64,000 nucleotides of DNA from Basidiobolus meristosporus CBS 931.73 (lineage: Eukaryota > Basidiobolomycota > Basidiobolomycetes > Basidiobolales > Basidiobolaceae): NCBI GenBank assembly GCA_002104905.1, contig MCFE01000404.1:16931-80930 (forward strand), in the 5' to 3' direction. Below are positions 1 to 10,279 of the stretch, one piece after another; positions within the stretch are counted from its first letter, which is position 1; each line of letters opens with the position of its first letter. The position numbers and the translations under genes are program-made. Below the pieces are notes generated by a model that worked only from the letters and a program-made list of their open reading frames with translations, did no database searches and had not been told where the DNA came from.

Positions 1-1304
1 TATTCCTCAGTCATTGCAGATCTCCAAAACTTCATCTGAGGGCTATTTAGGGCCTCTTTTACAGTCTGGGGTTCATCAATACGGACTGAATAGGCATAGG
101 CTAAGTTTGTACCCTCATTGATATAGTAATATGGGCTATTTCTTGTCCAATTTGATCTCCAGACATTTGATACTGGAATGATCACTTCTGGGATATTCCT
201 GGGCACTGATTCTGGCTGAACCACAGTTGTAGAGTCCTCTGGAGTGAAAAAATTTTCATTGTTTTGCTCTGATTCAATCCTGACAATTGGTGGACTTGAG
301 ATCAAATTTTTGTCATCATGTGATGTCATTTTTGGTGAAAATTTTGAATTTTCATCAAACAACACATCCCTGGACTTGATAAGCTTCTTTGCTTTGGTAT
401 TGTAAAGTCTGTATGCCTTACTCTCATTGCAGTAGCCCAAAAATATGCATTTTACACTTTTTGGCTCAAATTTTGACTGATTTCCGGCCAGTTTTTTGGC
501 ATATGCTGTACACCCAAATATTCTTAGATGTTCTGCGCTTGGTCTGTATCCATACCATGCTTCAAATGGAGTAGAATCACAAAGTATTCTGTTATAACTC
601 CTATTTTTAAGATATACAGCAGTGGCAACTGATTCCGCCCAAAAATCATAGGATAGTTTTTGATCATGGATCATAGATCTTGCCATATCAATTGTTGATC
701 TGTTAGCTTGTTCTGCTGCTCCATTTTGCTGTGGGGAGTATGGTACAGTAGTCTCTTGCATTATCCCATGAATTTTGCAGAAGTGGATGAAGAGTTTTGA
801 GGTATATTCTCCACCATTGTCAGAGCATATTTTCTTGATTTTTTCACCAGTTTCTCTCTCCATCATGGCTTTAAACTCCCTGAGCTTAGACAGAGCTCCT
901 TCCTTTCTCTCCATGAAGTAGATCTGTGTGTATCTTGTATAATCATCAATAAAAGTGATTAAATACTTCATCCCACCTAAGGATAAATTTGCATAGGTCC
1001 ACACAGATCTGAGTGAATTAGATCTAATTTTTCTTAGTTTTGATTAACCCAGAGCTCTTGAACGGTTGTCTGGCTTGTTTCCTATATATGCAGGCTTTGC
1101 CAGTGCTCCAAATTAGCTGGGGGATCAGTTTTCACTCCAGAAATTAGCTGATCTTTGATCATTTTACGCAAATAATCAAAATTGATGTGTCCAAATATCC
1201 TGTGCCAAAGCATTGGTGTTTCTTCATTTAAGTTACCTATATTGGCCTCCAAATATGCTGGAATGTAAGTCAACTTGTATAGATTCTGATCTCTGATGCC
1301 CAAA
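1..1304 (-). pseudogene. copia GAG-pre-integrase and integrase, broken, runs off the left edge
   Basis: The GAG-pre-integrase motif LWHRIFGHINFDYL lies near 1180-1220. The integrase core follows: IHSDLCGPMQ, then FIDDYTRYTQIYF, SDNGGEYTSKLF and PYSPQQNGAAEQ. These carry the D, D and E catalytic residues. There is an in-frame TAA near 1047 and a one-base shift near 985, between HSDLCGPM and LGGMKY. From about 975 leftward the frame stays open to the window edge, through FGCTAYAKKL and the variable linker. This belongs to the same dead element as the gag reading. Confidence 0.85.
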
Positions 1305-2471
1305 GCAATATGGGCACCATTTTGATCAGTGATCCTGCATCCAGAATTGTCAAACTGAAACTGAGTCCTTCTGCTGTGGCCTTGCTTACAGAGAGTAGGT
1401 TCTTGGCTATTTCTGGTACATAGAGTACTTCTTTAAAGGTCAGTGTATGGCTTCCTTCACTGCTTCTTAGGCTTACTTGGATAGTTCCTTCTCCCACTGC
1501 ATCAAGTGTTCTATTGTCACCCATGAAAACCTTCTTAATTGGAATTTCTTGATATTGGGTAAAAAGTTCTTTTTGGTGTGTAAAGTGTTGAGAAGCTCCA
1601 GAGTCAATATACCACGTCTGAGAATCCTTGTTTGTGGTCATATTTAGTGCAGATATGAATAGTCTATCTTCAGTTGTTGCAGCATTTCCATATTCAGGCT
1701 TCTTTTGCTGATTATCTTTCTTTTTGAGACACCGGTCTGATGTGTGTCCTTTCCTTTTGCAGTAGTTACAAAACAGGTTGTTGTTGCCTTTGTAGGGTCT
1801 TGGGTACCTCCTTTGTTGGTTATCATTGCTTATTAAAGCATTTTCTTCTTCCTTCTTATTGGCGCTTGATTTTCTTAATTCTTCATCCAGGAGCCTTCCA
1901 TATACGTAATTTAAGGTCAAATCTTCAGTTCTGGACTCTAGGGCTGATACAAGGCCCTGAAGCTTGTTTGTCAGGCTATTCAGGATGGTAACTATCACAT
2001 CCTCATCAGTAGTTGGTACACCCACAGATTCCATCTCATCTACCAGCAAGGTAATTCTGTTGATTAGATTTTTCATTTCTTCTCCTGGCAGCATCTTTGT
2101 AGTAAAGAATTTTTGTCTCAGATACATTTTCTTGGCAGCTGAACATGACTGGTAGGTGTCTTCTAATGCCTTCCAGGCATTCTTTGCCGTTTTGCTCTTG
2201 AGCATTGAATTAGCAATTTGTCCTTGACATTAAGGCATATGCAGTTAAAGGCACTTAGTTCTTTCTTCTGGTACTTTAAGGCTTCCTCTCCCACGTTTTT
2301 AGGAGGGCATTCTTCTCCCATGACAATATTCCAAAGGCCTCTTTCTTGTAGCAGCATCTTCATCTTCACCTTCCACACTTGGTAGTTAGATCCATCCAAC
2401 TTTTCAGCAGAGGGAAAAATTCCAGTAATAGCAGTAGTAGACATTGCAGAGAGTGACAGCTTGGGGCTCAT
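1305..2471 (-). pseudogene. copia gag-protease, frameshifted
   Basis: The first Met overlaps the primer site at 2471; a second Met is at 2444. Gag reads normally through KLDGSNYQVWKVKMKMLL, then the frame shifts by one near 2205-2220. It continues as KSKTAKNAWKALEDTY, the UBN2 signature. A CCHC zinc knuckle (CNYCKRKGHTSDRC) and a retropepsin active site (YIDSGASQHF) follow. Another shift near 1350 moves the reading into the pre-integrase frame. Both shifts disable the polyprotein unless they are sequencing errors. Confidence 0.85.
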
Positions 2472-2475
2472 AACC
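2463..2475 (-). promoter_or_regulatory. primer binding site matching the initiator tRNA-Met anticodon arm
   Basis: The plus strand reads GGGGCTCATAACC right next to the LTR end. That string matches the anticodon stem-loop of eukaryotic initiator tRNA-Met (CAT anticodon), not its CCA 3' end. Drosophila copia and yeast Ty5 prime from a cleaved half of this tRNA. The match is seen in the sequence; the priming mode is inferred from those elements. Confidence 0.6.
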
Positions 2476-2731
2476 TGTTGTAAGAGTCTTGGAGATATTG
2501 GAAGTGATTCGGAGAACAAGTAGATTATGTGGTTTTCACTTAATGATTTATAGAATGTAAAAGTAGTATTTATACTTTTACCTGATCTTGGCATTACAAA
2601 CACGTAGAATAGACTAAGGAAGGTCCCAAGAACATGTGTGCAAAGTTTGGGGCTGCTTTGGACAACTTATCAAATTTTCATGTTCTGGGTACCTGGTATT
2701 TTGGTGAAAATATTCCAAGTAAATCCCAACA
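2476..2731 (-). repeat. copia 5' LTR
   Basis: This 256-bp stretch, read on the minus strand, starts TGTTGGG and ends TTACAACA, the inverted TG..CA ends of an LTR. A TATA-like box (GTATAAATA, about 2568-2576) lies where a U3/R promoter should be, upstream of gag. The partner LTR is outside the window, so the left-hand boundary rests on the terminal motifs and on the primer site next to it. Confidence 0.7.
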
Positions 2732-3760
2732 AGGAATTTGGTCAGTATTCTCTAGGATTTGAAGGTGATGATCTAAGTGACTAAGTTAGGCAAATATTTT
2801 GGTGGAAATACAAATTTTTACAACAGATATATGGCTAGCTGCATCACAGCTGTCCATTTTTCCCATGTACATGGAAAGTTGCATCCTGGAACAATTTTTG
2901 CAACAAGTGGTCATAAATCCTTAGAGCTTCCATTACCAGTATAGGTGGAACCATGCCATTTGTCTAGCCAATATAATCATATCACTTATTAGTGAATTGA
3001 TTATCTCATCACACATTGGGATTTTAATGGTTGCATGCAGGGTACTGATGTGGGGGGAGATAGGCTCACAATTTATCAGTGAGTCTATGTACAGGCCATA
3101 TTCAGAAGGCTGCAGTGAGCTAGAAGTAGTTGCAAGCTTACCCAATTCAGTTTGTGAAAGGTAGAAAGTGTGCCTAGGTACCATTATAGACATCTGTGGG
3201 GGAGACCAACCCATGCAGCATTGAAGCACCCCTGTGAAAAATCTTCAAACTTGGAATTCATCTAATCTTTGACTGGTATTGTGCTGGTACTCTAATGATA
3301 TTTGGCTGGTGATCAACAGGTATTTTCTGTGCAAATTATGAGTTGCAATTTTTGATGGAAGTGGTGAGCAGCTAATCACCAAGTTTGATATGGATGCTAA
3401 TTGGCCTAGTCTCCTCTGTGGAGAATATGTCTGCTTGTCTGCCCAACAGCTAGTACCTGATATACTGAGAGTTGTCAGTTTTGAGAAACTTAGAATTCAG
3501 CTGATGTGATGATGGTGTTCTGCTGGCTGTTTCTTAATATTTTTCTTAGGGAGCCTTGATCTACTTCAGTCCAGTATATCAGCATCAGCATCCTGGATGC
3601 TAGTTTCCATTCTCTTCAGATGTGGCATTTGACAATAGGCCTACACAGGGTTAGGATGCCAAAATAGATTTGCAAGCAGTATGACAAGCATGCACATACA
3701 TGTATCAGAACACCTGGGGTTCAACTTACAAGTTGTGGAATAGACTGAAGAGCATTATCA
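2732..3760. other. No gene recognised, AT-rich
   Basis: The longest reading frame (2933-3229, minus, 98 codons) has no recognisable motif and an amino-acid mix typical of chance translation. The stretch has the feel of old repeat DNA beside the copia element, but no element ends were found. Confidence 0.5.
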
Positions 3761-5003
3761 TGGTTGGGGGCCATTTGGTTGACAAGGAAGAATTCCTGTA
3801 TCTCCACTACCCTGTGTGGCCCAAGCAACCACCAGCTAGTTCTCCTGCCACCTGGGCGAGCGCTCAGCAAGGTTGGATCAAATGGATCCTTGTAACACCC
3901 CAGCCATGCAGCCACCAGCCATGACACAGGATAACGCCAACCCTGAATGCACGTAGCCCATGATACACCTTGATGTTTGGCAGTCTTGAGTAGTTGAGGT
4001 GACCGTGATGGGGGCTTATTCTGAGACCAATGATTTGAAAGGATTGCTGCTGGTGGATGGATCAAACGAAGGTGAGGGATTTCGAGTTGGGACGGAACGA
4101 CCTTTGGATAGTCGGAGGGTTACGTTGCTACGGTGAGACCTGGTGAGATGCAAACAATGTCTGAGGGGTGTCTGGGCCACTTGCGGAGTCCCTGTCGCCT
4201 CAAGGAGCCCACAATCCTGGCGCAACCCTCGCCAGTTAAGAGAGTCACGCCAAGCCCACTTGCCAAATCCCAAACCAAAATCGAGGATGACCCAAGGAAT
4301 CATGGCCATCATTGGCAGTCGCCCCCCATGGGTTGCACTTCGCCGCTCACTCCAAGGCTTAAGCCGCAGACGTGCCCACCCACTTGCAGATTCGTGATCC
4401 GGAAGCCGCGCACGGGATCACGCCATATTGGGTATGACTGCAGTTGGCGAGAACCGTGCCAGGGTTGGATGTTTTGGGGGAGGGAAGAGAGACCTTCGAA
4501 ATGCAACCTTTCTCTCCATCTTCGTCAGCACTTCCACGGTTTGGATGGCTCACCCAATGAGTCGCCGGTCATCCCATCGCATCACGATTTGAGTTGGATT
4601 AGGGGGAGAGGAACCGGCTTGGAACCATCCGCAGCGGTTCGGGTGGGCATCATCACCCCGATCGCCGAGTGCACACATTAGGGTTAGCATCAGCATCAAC
4701 TGGACACCAAGCTGCACAGGCAAGTAAGGCCATCCCCACGACCATTTTCCACTTTGCAGAGGTTTGCAAGCAGCAATCGGCAGTGGACCGACCCACCACC
4801 CAACAGGACGAAAGTGAGCAGAGCAGCCAATCATCGGGGTAAGAGGGGAATTTCGCCCAAGTGCATCTTGGGTGAGATCTTTTTTCCAAAACGGGGCCAC
4901 GCTAAATGGGGTTTTAGTTGACCATGACGGAGGATATTTTCCGATGGGTTTCATCTAATGCACGTCGCTTTTCCATTTGGAGATGACCAAGGGTAGAACG
5001 AGA

Positions 5004-5038
5004 GGGAGTGGGAGTGGGAGTGGGAGTGGGAGTGGGGG
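5004..5038 (+). repeat. G-rich hexanucleotide repeat (GGGAGT)n
   Basis: About five and a half copies of GGGAGT end in GGGGG. The spacing of G-runs by three bases fits a G-quadruplex-forming tract. There is no gene close enough to assign it as a promoter element. Confidence 0.8.
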
Positions 5039-5536
5039 AATGCGAATGGTGGATGGTGAAGCCAGTTTGGATTAAGGTGATCGGTCGAGTGATAATGAAG
5101 CACCAAGAGCGGACCAATCATTTGGGTGGGACCTAATTTCGCGACTGGCCTATTTTGTCATCATTCTCGGCCGGTTAGATCAGGTTGGGGAGAATGTTGG
5201 TGTGCGGTGGGAAGGTCGAGAAATGGGAATTTGGCACCGTGTCAGTTCGTATCCCAGGGAATGCCAATTCAGTGCGCCTCTCTTCGAGTCCGTGACAGGG
5301 TCTCACCGTGATCTCTCCAACCTTACGTCTGGGGTGGGTCATATTACTTTGTGCGACGTGGTCGGGTTTAAAGTGTTGCTGCTTCGGTGACATGGATGGA
5401 CTGGGGGGTCACACATGGCAACTCTCCGCTGTGGATCCGTCATGTCTGTGTTCGCGTACACATGTATACATACATACATATATACGTAGTGACCGATGCT
5501 AAATCTCTTTGCCGAGTCAACATCCTTGTCCATGAG

Positions 5537-5556
5537 CTAGGGTTAGGGATAGGGTT
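5537..5556 (+). repeat. Interstitial telomere-like sequence
   Basis: CTAGGGTTAGGGATAGGGTT is three imperfect TTAGGG units, about 440 bp upstream of the receptor gene. It could be a Tbf1-type binding site or a relic of telomere repair. Confidence 0.5.
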
Positions 5557-5996
5557 GACCTCGCTAAACCGACAAGTGCGTAACACCTGTTTAAGGCTGA
5601 ACCGGTTTGCGCTTAGGAACCAGCCGAAACCATCAGAAACTTCGATGAACAACCTTGAGAATCCCTCAACTCTCGATCACCCAGTGTGTCAACCCACCCA
5701 ACGCTATCAAGTTAATAGAAACGACGACAACCGGCCACGAATAGAGATGGGGATTAGGGCCGAGTTGTAAGACCATGGCTTCGTCAACAGCATTATTGGA
5801 TTCATCTCAGTCAGCAAATCACGAAGGTTCGATGCGGCAGGGTTTCACGCACATATTGGAGCCAAGTTTCTGCATAATCGATGGTTCCACAAGGGCAGGT
5901 GACCCCGAGCATTACAAATGAGAGCAACGTGAAGGGTCAGGTTTGGCGAGATTTTATAACCGGAGGTTTGGTCGGAGCCTTGGTCACTAAACTTTT

Positions 5997-7226
5997 ATGG
6001 GTGCCACCTTTTATCTCGGTAGTCTGATAGGAAGCTCTCTCAGTACCATCGCCAGTTTCTTCCTGGTGTTATGCTACGTGTTGTTCCCCTCCTGTCGGAC
6101 GTATAGACATCGGCTGATTCTCAGCCTTTCCATCGCGGGTTAGGCTCACCACATGCTCTCTCACCACCAGTCCAACCGTCTCTAACCCCGACCCTCCTGA
6201 CAGATTTCCTCAACGCTTTAAACAACACGGTGTCCGGCGCCAAGCTGGCCGTGGAGGGCTCCTTACACGAGAGCCTGTTTTGTACGGTGAACGGCTTCGT
6301 AGGACAATTGACTGTGCAGGTAGTTAGATGGACAGTATGTAGATCCCCCCCCCTAACCCCGTATTAACTTCGAATCTCCTCAGGCACAGGATTTCTCCAC
6401 CCTGATCATTGCCATCGCCACTTTCGTCGCATTGTCGAATCCTCTGCGTTGGATCCGTGGCTTGAGCTTCATCCAAATCCACGAGGTTTGGATACACCTG
6501 TTTATTTGGGGAGTCCCCCTGACCACCGCCATGATTGGACTACTGACGGTCGGCTACGTTCCTGGTAAGTGTTCTGGTCAATGATCTCCGAGATCACCCC
6601 ACTGACGCTGGCTCCCCTTAGTGAGTGGGAACTGGTGCTGGTTGCCCGCAGAACCAGTATGGGTCCGCTACGCACTAACCCACGGGATCCGGTTCGCGAT
6701 CATCCCCACCGTGCTCCTGATCTACCTCCGGCTGTTCATAATACTGAAGCGATCCAGTCCAGACGATGCGTTCTACAGTCAAACCAAATACCCCAGCCAG
6801 GATGCGGTGGTTGAACCCGCCTCGGGATACAACGACTCGCTGAACTCCGGCTTCTCCGACGTCGAGCACGAACCTCCCCGGGGAAAGTGGAGTGGGTTCT
6901 GGGTCAAGATGGGGTGGAGGAGGCTCACCTCCACGTCTGGGAAAACCGACACCACCCCGATGGTGATGAGATCCCTCAACAGCGATAAGCGGATAGCCAC
7001 GGCGATGTTGAGGATGTGTATATACCCCGTGATGTACACTGTCTGCTGGGTGCCCGGCATATCGAATCGAATCCTAGAGATCAGCGGCGGCAAGAGTGAG
7101 CTGCTCGCCACGCTACAGGCGGCCACCCAATTCATCGGGTTCTTTGACGCACTGCTGTACGGGATAACCGAGAATCTACGGCACGAGATTCGGGAGCTCT
7201 GTAGCGGATATGGAGAAAAAAGCTAG
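5997..7226 (+). CDS. Seven-transmembrane receptor, cAMP-receptor/Gpr1-like
   Basis: Four exons (5997-6138, 6204-6319, 6384-6564, 6622-7226) give 347 aa and join in frame at GT..AG sites. Seven hydrophobic helices can be counted. Helix 1 starts directly after MGATF, helix 2 carries LSLSIADFLNAL, and helix 3 follows ESLFCTVNG with the conserved Cys. A long Ser/Pro-rich third cytoplasmic loop (about residues 195-255) precedes helix 6 (CIYPVMYTVCWVP). The tail after helix 7 is short. This layout fits the Dictyostelium cAMP-receptor-like and fungal Git3/Gpr1 class, which couple to G-alpha proteins in nutrient sensing. The ligand cannot be told. An AATAAA lies at about 7322. Confidence 0.85.
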
Positions 7227-7407
7227 TCAGCATCACCATCTCCAGTTCCAACCCTTACCCCATCCACTACCCTTCCCCCCAATACCATCATCACCAACAC
7301 CATCGTAATCTTAATATTTCCCAAATAAAGCCAACCTCTTCCCCTTGGATACTACTCAAATGGCGGTTTATTTGGTTTACATGCGGTCACTATGCTTCGT
7401 ACAGGAA

Positions 7408-7965
7408 TCAGTTTTCGGGGATCTCGACCTCACCAGCATCGATGGCATCGGTAAGGTCCTTGGGGTTTTGTCCGTCAACGGTGCAACCAACCGAGAAACA
7501 GGTTCCGAGGATCTCCTTGACGGTTCCGCTCAACTCACGAGCCAAAGACTTGTAACGCATGGTTCTGGCGATCTCGATGACATCGTCGAGGGTGATGTTA
7601 CCGCTGTGCTTGATGTTCTTCTCCTTCTTACGATCACGGATGGGCTCCTTGAGGGCTCTGATGACCAGAGAGGAGGCGGAGGGGACGACCGAGACGGCGG
7701 CTTGACGGTTTTGGATGGTCAATTGAACGGTGATTCTGAGACCCTTCCATTCCTGAGTGGCCTTGGCGATGTCTTCACCGACCTTCTTGGGGGAGAGACC
7801 GAGAGGACCGATCTTGGGAGCCAGGGCAGAGGAAGCACCTACTTCACCACCGGTGGCTCTAAGATAGACTACGAGACAGCGTTAACATCCCTCTTGGGGG
7901 CTGGTTGGGAATCGAGGCGACTACTTACTGATCTTGACTTCGTTGGGGTCGGCTTTGGGTGGCAT
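7408..7965 (-). CDS. RPL12: 60S ribosomal protein L12 (uL11)
   Basis: Two exons (7965-7929 and 7868-7408) give 165 aa, the usual L12 length. The first exon encodes only [12 protein letters not shown] plus one base. The intron starts GTAAGT and ends in TAG. The second exon holds [38 protein letters not shown] and [19 protein letters not shown], all hallmark blocks of L12. The protein binds the GTPase-centre region of large-subunit rRNA and forms the base of the P-stalk. The short first exon is typical of ribosomal protein genes in fungi. Confidence 0.96.
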
Positions 7966-8429
7966 GTTAACTCAAACGATGGATGGATCCACAGTAATCT
8001 ACAAAAGATCCGGTACCAAACGGTGGAAAGGAAGGCTTCCCAGGGAATCCGGTAATTTTTAAGAATCCCCGATTTTTTCGTCCGGCCCGGGACCCCCCGA
8101 TCGTGATGCTCAACGCATCAGCACCGTTTCAACCATGAGATTATCATGTGAGGGGGCCATTTGCTTGAGAAACCCAAGAACAATGGATGTTGTTCGCCGC
8201 CAATGACGTCGCCATCCCTCAAGGAACCGCTGAGTTGTCTGATTTTGGCATGAGTGCGTACCCCTCATCCCATAGAGGCATGTTTAGGAAACCAGTTTCC
8301 ACTGACGAGGTGGCTAAGCCACCAGGCCATATAAAGTGCCAAGAGTACTGGGGCATTAGCAGAATTTTAGTCCTCAACCACGACCCACCCTCCCCTTTAG
8401 CGAACTCACCACTTGACGATTTGTTCTGC
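7966..8429. other. Divergent promoter region, RPL12 / metallothionein
   Basis: This gap separates two divergent genes. A TATA box lies near its right end (listed separately). In-frame codons upstream of 8430 are open on the plus strand back to 8187, but the TATA position argues they are not translated. Confidence 0.5.
8330..8335 (+). promoter_or_regulatory. TATA box of the metallothionein gene
   Basis: TATAAA lies 100 bp before the ATG at 8430. It places transcription start downstream of the alternative Met at 8187, so it decides the start codon. Confidence 0.6.
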
Positions 8430-8726
8430 ATGGATACAAAGAAGGATATCAACGTGTGCTCTACCTGTGGACCCTCCTGTGGGTGTGGTGCGAACTGTCA
8501 ATGCACAAGCTCAGAGGTGAAAGCGGCCGGTTGCGGCTGTGGCCCCGGCAAGGACGGCCAAGTCAACACCTGCTCGTGTGCAGGAACCAAGGGCGCCTCT
8601 TGCAATTGTGGGCCGAATTGTAAATGCGCTGACAAAGGAAAAGAGAAGCCTATTCATGCCTGCTCGTGTGGCGGCTCTGGGAATGGAACCTGCACCTGCG
8701 GGCCAAATTGCCAGTGTTCTCATTAA
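8430..8726 (+). CDS. Metallothionein-like cysteine-rich protein
   Basis: The 98-aa protein is about one quarter cysteine, nearly all in CxC and CGPxC patterns. A block of the form CGPNCxC occurs three times (CGPSCGCGANCQC, CNCGPNCKC, CTCGPNCQC), separated by Lys/Gly/Ser spacers, so it looks like three linked metal clusters. There are no aromatic residues and almost no hydrophobics, as expected for a cytosolic chelator of copper, zinc or cadmium. The start at 8430 was chosen from the TATA box about 100 bp upstream. It is longer than the short ascomycete copper thioneins. Metal specificity cannot be read from sequence. Confidence 0.88.
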   Translation: MDTKKDINVCSTCGPSCGCGANCQCTSSEVKAAGCGCGPGKDGQVNTCSCAGTKGASCNCGPNCKCADKGKEKPIHACSCGGSGNGTCTCGPNCQCSH

Positions 8727-8954
8727 ACGAATGTAAACAACCTACTTAATTCAAGTGAAATAAAATGTTCCATATTTCTCGAAGATTGTCACTGCATCCG
8801 AAGGGGCCGCTCTCACAGATGTCGGCCACTCTGCCTGCATAAACTAGTGGGATACCTGTGAATACGAGATTTCGTGGAGCTTTGCCGATTCACATGGCTT
8901 TTGGGTACGAAGCAATAGAGGCATTTTATTAAGTACATGTAATTGACAAAGTGA

Positions 8955-9725
8955 TCATTCATCCAAACGCATCAGAAGGTACTCCACTTCCACCTCCTTA
9001 GTGAGAGGGATCACGTAATCTTTGTAGAGGTCGATGACGGCATCCACGGCGATCTTACTAACCTTGTCTGGAATCGCCCCATCTGTGGATATGTCTTGGC
9101 CATAAATCGAGGCCTTGTGACGAAGACGCTTCAGTAGCTTTTCTTCGACGGCCAGGTTGGTGAGCAGATCGTAGATTCCCTGGGAGTCACGGGCCTTGAT
9201 GAGCTGCACGTACTGGTCGTGGAGTTCGGGGTCGTTGAATTTCGCCTCGGCGATGAATTTTCCGTAATGGATACGGCGCGAGAGAGCTTGGAGACACTCG
9301 ACGTCTCTGGTCGCGGAAGTCCCGTAGTTCAGGTCATCCCCGTGGGCGCAAATGGTGGGGACGATCTTCTGAATGTAGATCTCGTAAAGTTTCTTGTTGA
9401 TGTTGATGTTGTTGGGGTGCAGGATCTTGGGGTAGTCCAAGGGAGGTAGGATGGGCTCCGGAAGGTTGGAAGTGAAAGGGTACTCGTCCGGACTGGTGTA
9501 TCGCCGAACCTTGGCGTGAGAGATCTCTAGTTCGTGAAGAATGTACTCGAGAAAGGAAACGTTCGCTCGGTCCTCGAATTTGAACTTGCCCACTTGGTAG
9601 ATGGAGTTGTTCGTGGCGAACTGGGCCCGCTCGATCAGAGCAAATATGATGGTGTCTTCGAGACGGATCAAGGTGTCTCGGAATTGATCCAAAGGCAAAT
9701 CATTACCAGTCTTGAGAAAATCCAT
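8955..9725 (-). CDS. ARO7: Chorismate mutase, allosteric AroQ (Aro7) type
   Basis: This single-exon gene encodes 256 aa, the same length as yeast Aro7. The enzyme turns chorismate into prephenate, the first step toward phenylalanine and tyrosine, and acts in the cytosol as a dimer. Arg16 in FRDTLIRLEDTIIFALIER matches the active-site Arg of the yeast enzyme. GTSATRDVECLQALSRR and IHYGKFIAEAKF hold the second Arg and Lys. The C-terminal ITKEVEVEYLLMRLDE-type end (here PLTKEVEVEYLLMRL) carries the Thr and Glu that in yeast set Trp activation and catalysis. It should therefore be regulated by Tyr inhibition and Trp activation. That part is inference from the family. Confidence 0.96.
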   Translation of the reverse strand: MDFLKTGNDLPLDQFRDTLIRLEDTIIFALIERAQFATNNSIYQVGKFKFEDRANVSFLEYILHELEISHAKVRRYTSPDEYPFTSNLPEPILPPLDYPKILHPNNININKKLYEIYIQKIVPTICAHGDDLNYGTSATRDVECLQALSRRIHYGKFIAEAKFNDPELHDQYVQLIKARDSQGIYDLLTNLAVEEKLLKRLRHKASIYGQDISTDGAIPDKVSKIAVDAVIDLYKDYVIPLTKEVEVEYLLMRLDE

Positions 9726-10279
9726 GGCTTCTGTTCAAATACTTCCCGCTCTACCAGCGCAGTGACTTATAAAGGATTGTATTGCCATTGTGAAAATTTG
9801 TACCACATGCATCAATTTCTTTAGGGAGAAGGAATGCTGATAACCATGCTAGCATGGAATAAACACCACTCGCATACACATAAATGCAGAGCAAATGTGA
9901 CTCATCGGGCCATATCAGGAAGATCTCATAGACCGATAAGGGCAATCGGAAAAGGAGAAATGCCCAGAATAAGAGGATTGCGGATATATTAGTGCAAAGA
10001 AGGGGTGAGGGCTAGGGTTGGGCTGGTTGTGCACAAAGCCTATCTTCAACAGGCTCGCACTTCCAGACCCACATAAACTGGGAAGAGACACTATTGCACC
10101 CACTCTAAAAATATTGACTAACCCCGAGATTAACCCTAAGATTAACCCATAATAAACAATAGCCATCATGCTTATGCTTATGCTGGCTGCTGTATTCCTA
10201 ACCGAGGGAAACATATTTATTGGTGTAGAGGATCAAAATGAAGTTACATGAAACAATGTTCTAGCTTGAAGGATATATT
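9726..10279. other. Intergenic, no gene seen
   Basis: This stretch separates the promoter of ARO7 from the 3' end of TRA1. A TAGGGTTGGGCTGG string near 10012 is weakly telomere-like. A 99-codon minus frame (9915-10214) has no domain, and its sequence looks like chance translation. Confidence 0.5.

Larger units (their letters stand above)
1..2731 (-). mobile_element. Ty1/copia LTR retrotransposon, decayed, 5' part only
   Basis: On the minus strand the order is LTR (2476-2731), primer site, gag, zinc knuckle, protease, GAG-pre-integrase and integrase. That gag-pro-int order defines Ty1/copia. Reverse transcriptase, RNase H and the second LTR would lie beyond the left edge of the window. The LTR begins TGTTGGG and ends CAACA. 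The coding part has at least three frame breaks and one stop, so this copy is dead. Gag is homologous to the UBN2 family of plant and fungal copia elements. Confidence 0.9.
3761..5996. other. No gene recognised, GC-richer segment
   Basis: Base composition changes near 3760 to a more GC-rich and purine-skewed sequence. Many overlapping frames of 60-180 codons occur on both strands, but none shows a domain, signal peptide or splice-linked partner. The stretch holds a G-rich hexanucleotide tract, a short TACA microsatellite near 5459-5487 and a telomere-like string, listed separately where useful. Confidence 0.5.

Noticed and set aside
2933-3229. 98-codon minus frame near the copia element
   Set aside because: No transposon domain could be seen and no element ends flank it.
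4133-4954. Several overlapping frames of 80-180 codons on both strands
   Set aside because: No domain, no splice partner, low-complexity composition from GC skew. Overlaps on both strands are typical of chance frames.
7345-8055. Long plus-strand open frame of 236 codons
   Set aside because: It is the antisense of RPL12 exons and intron. The minus strand encodes a complete ribosomal protein.
8187-8429. Upstream start giving a 179-residue metallothionein
   Set aside because: A TATA box at 8330 lies inside this extension, and the added residues have no cysteine pattern.
9915-10214. 99-codon minus frame with hydrophobic start
   Set aside because: The apparent membrane segment is not followed by a plausible protein, and it overlaps a repeat-like TTAGGG region.
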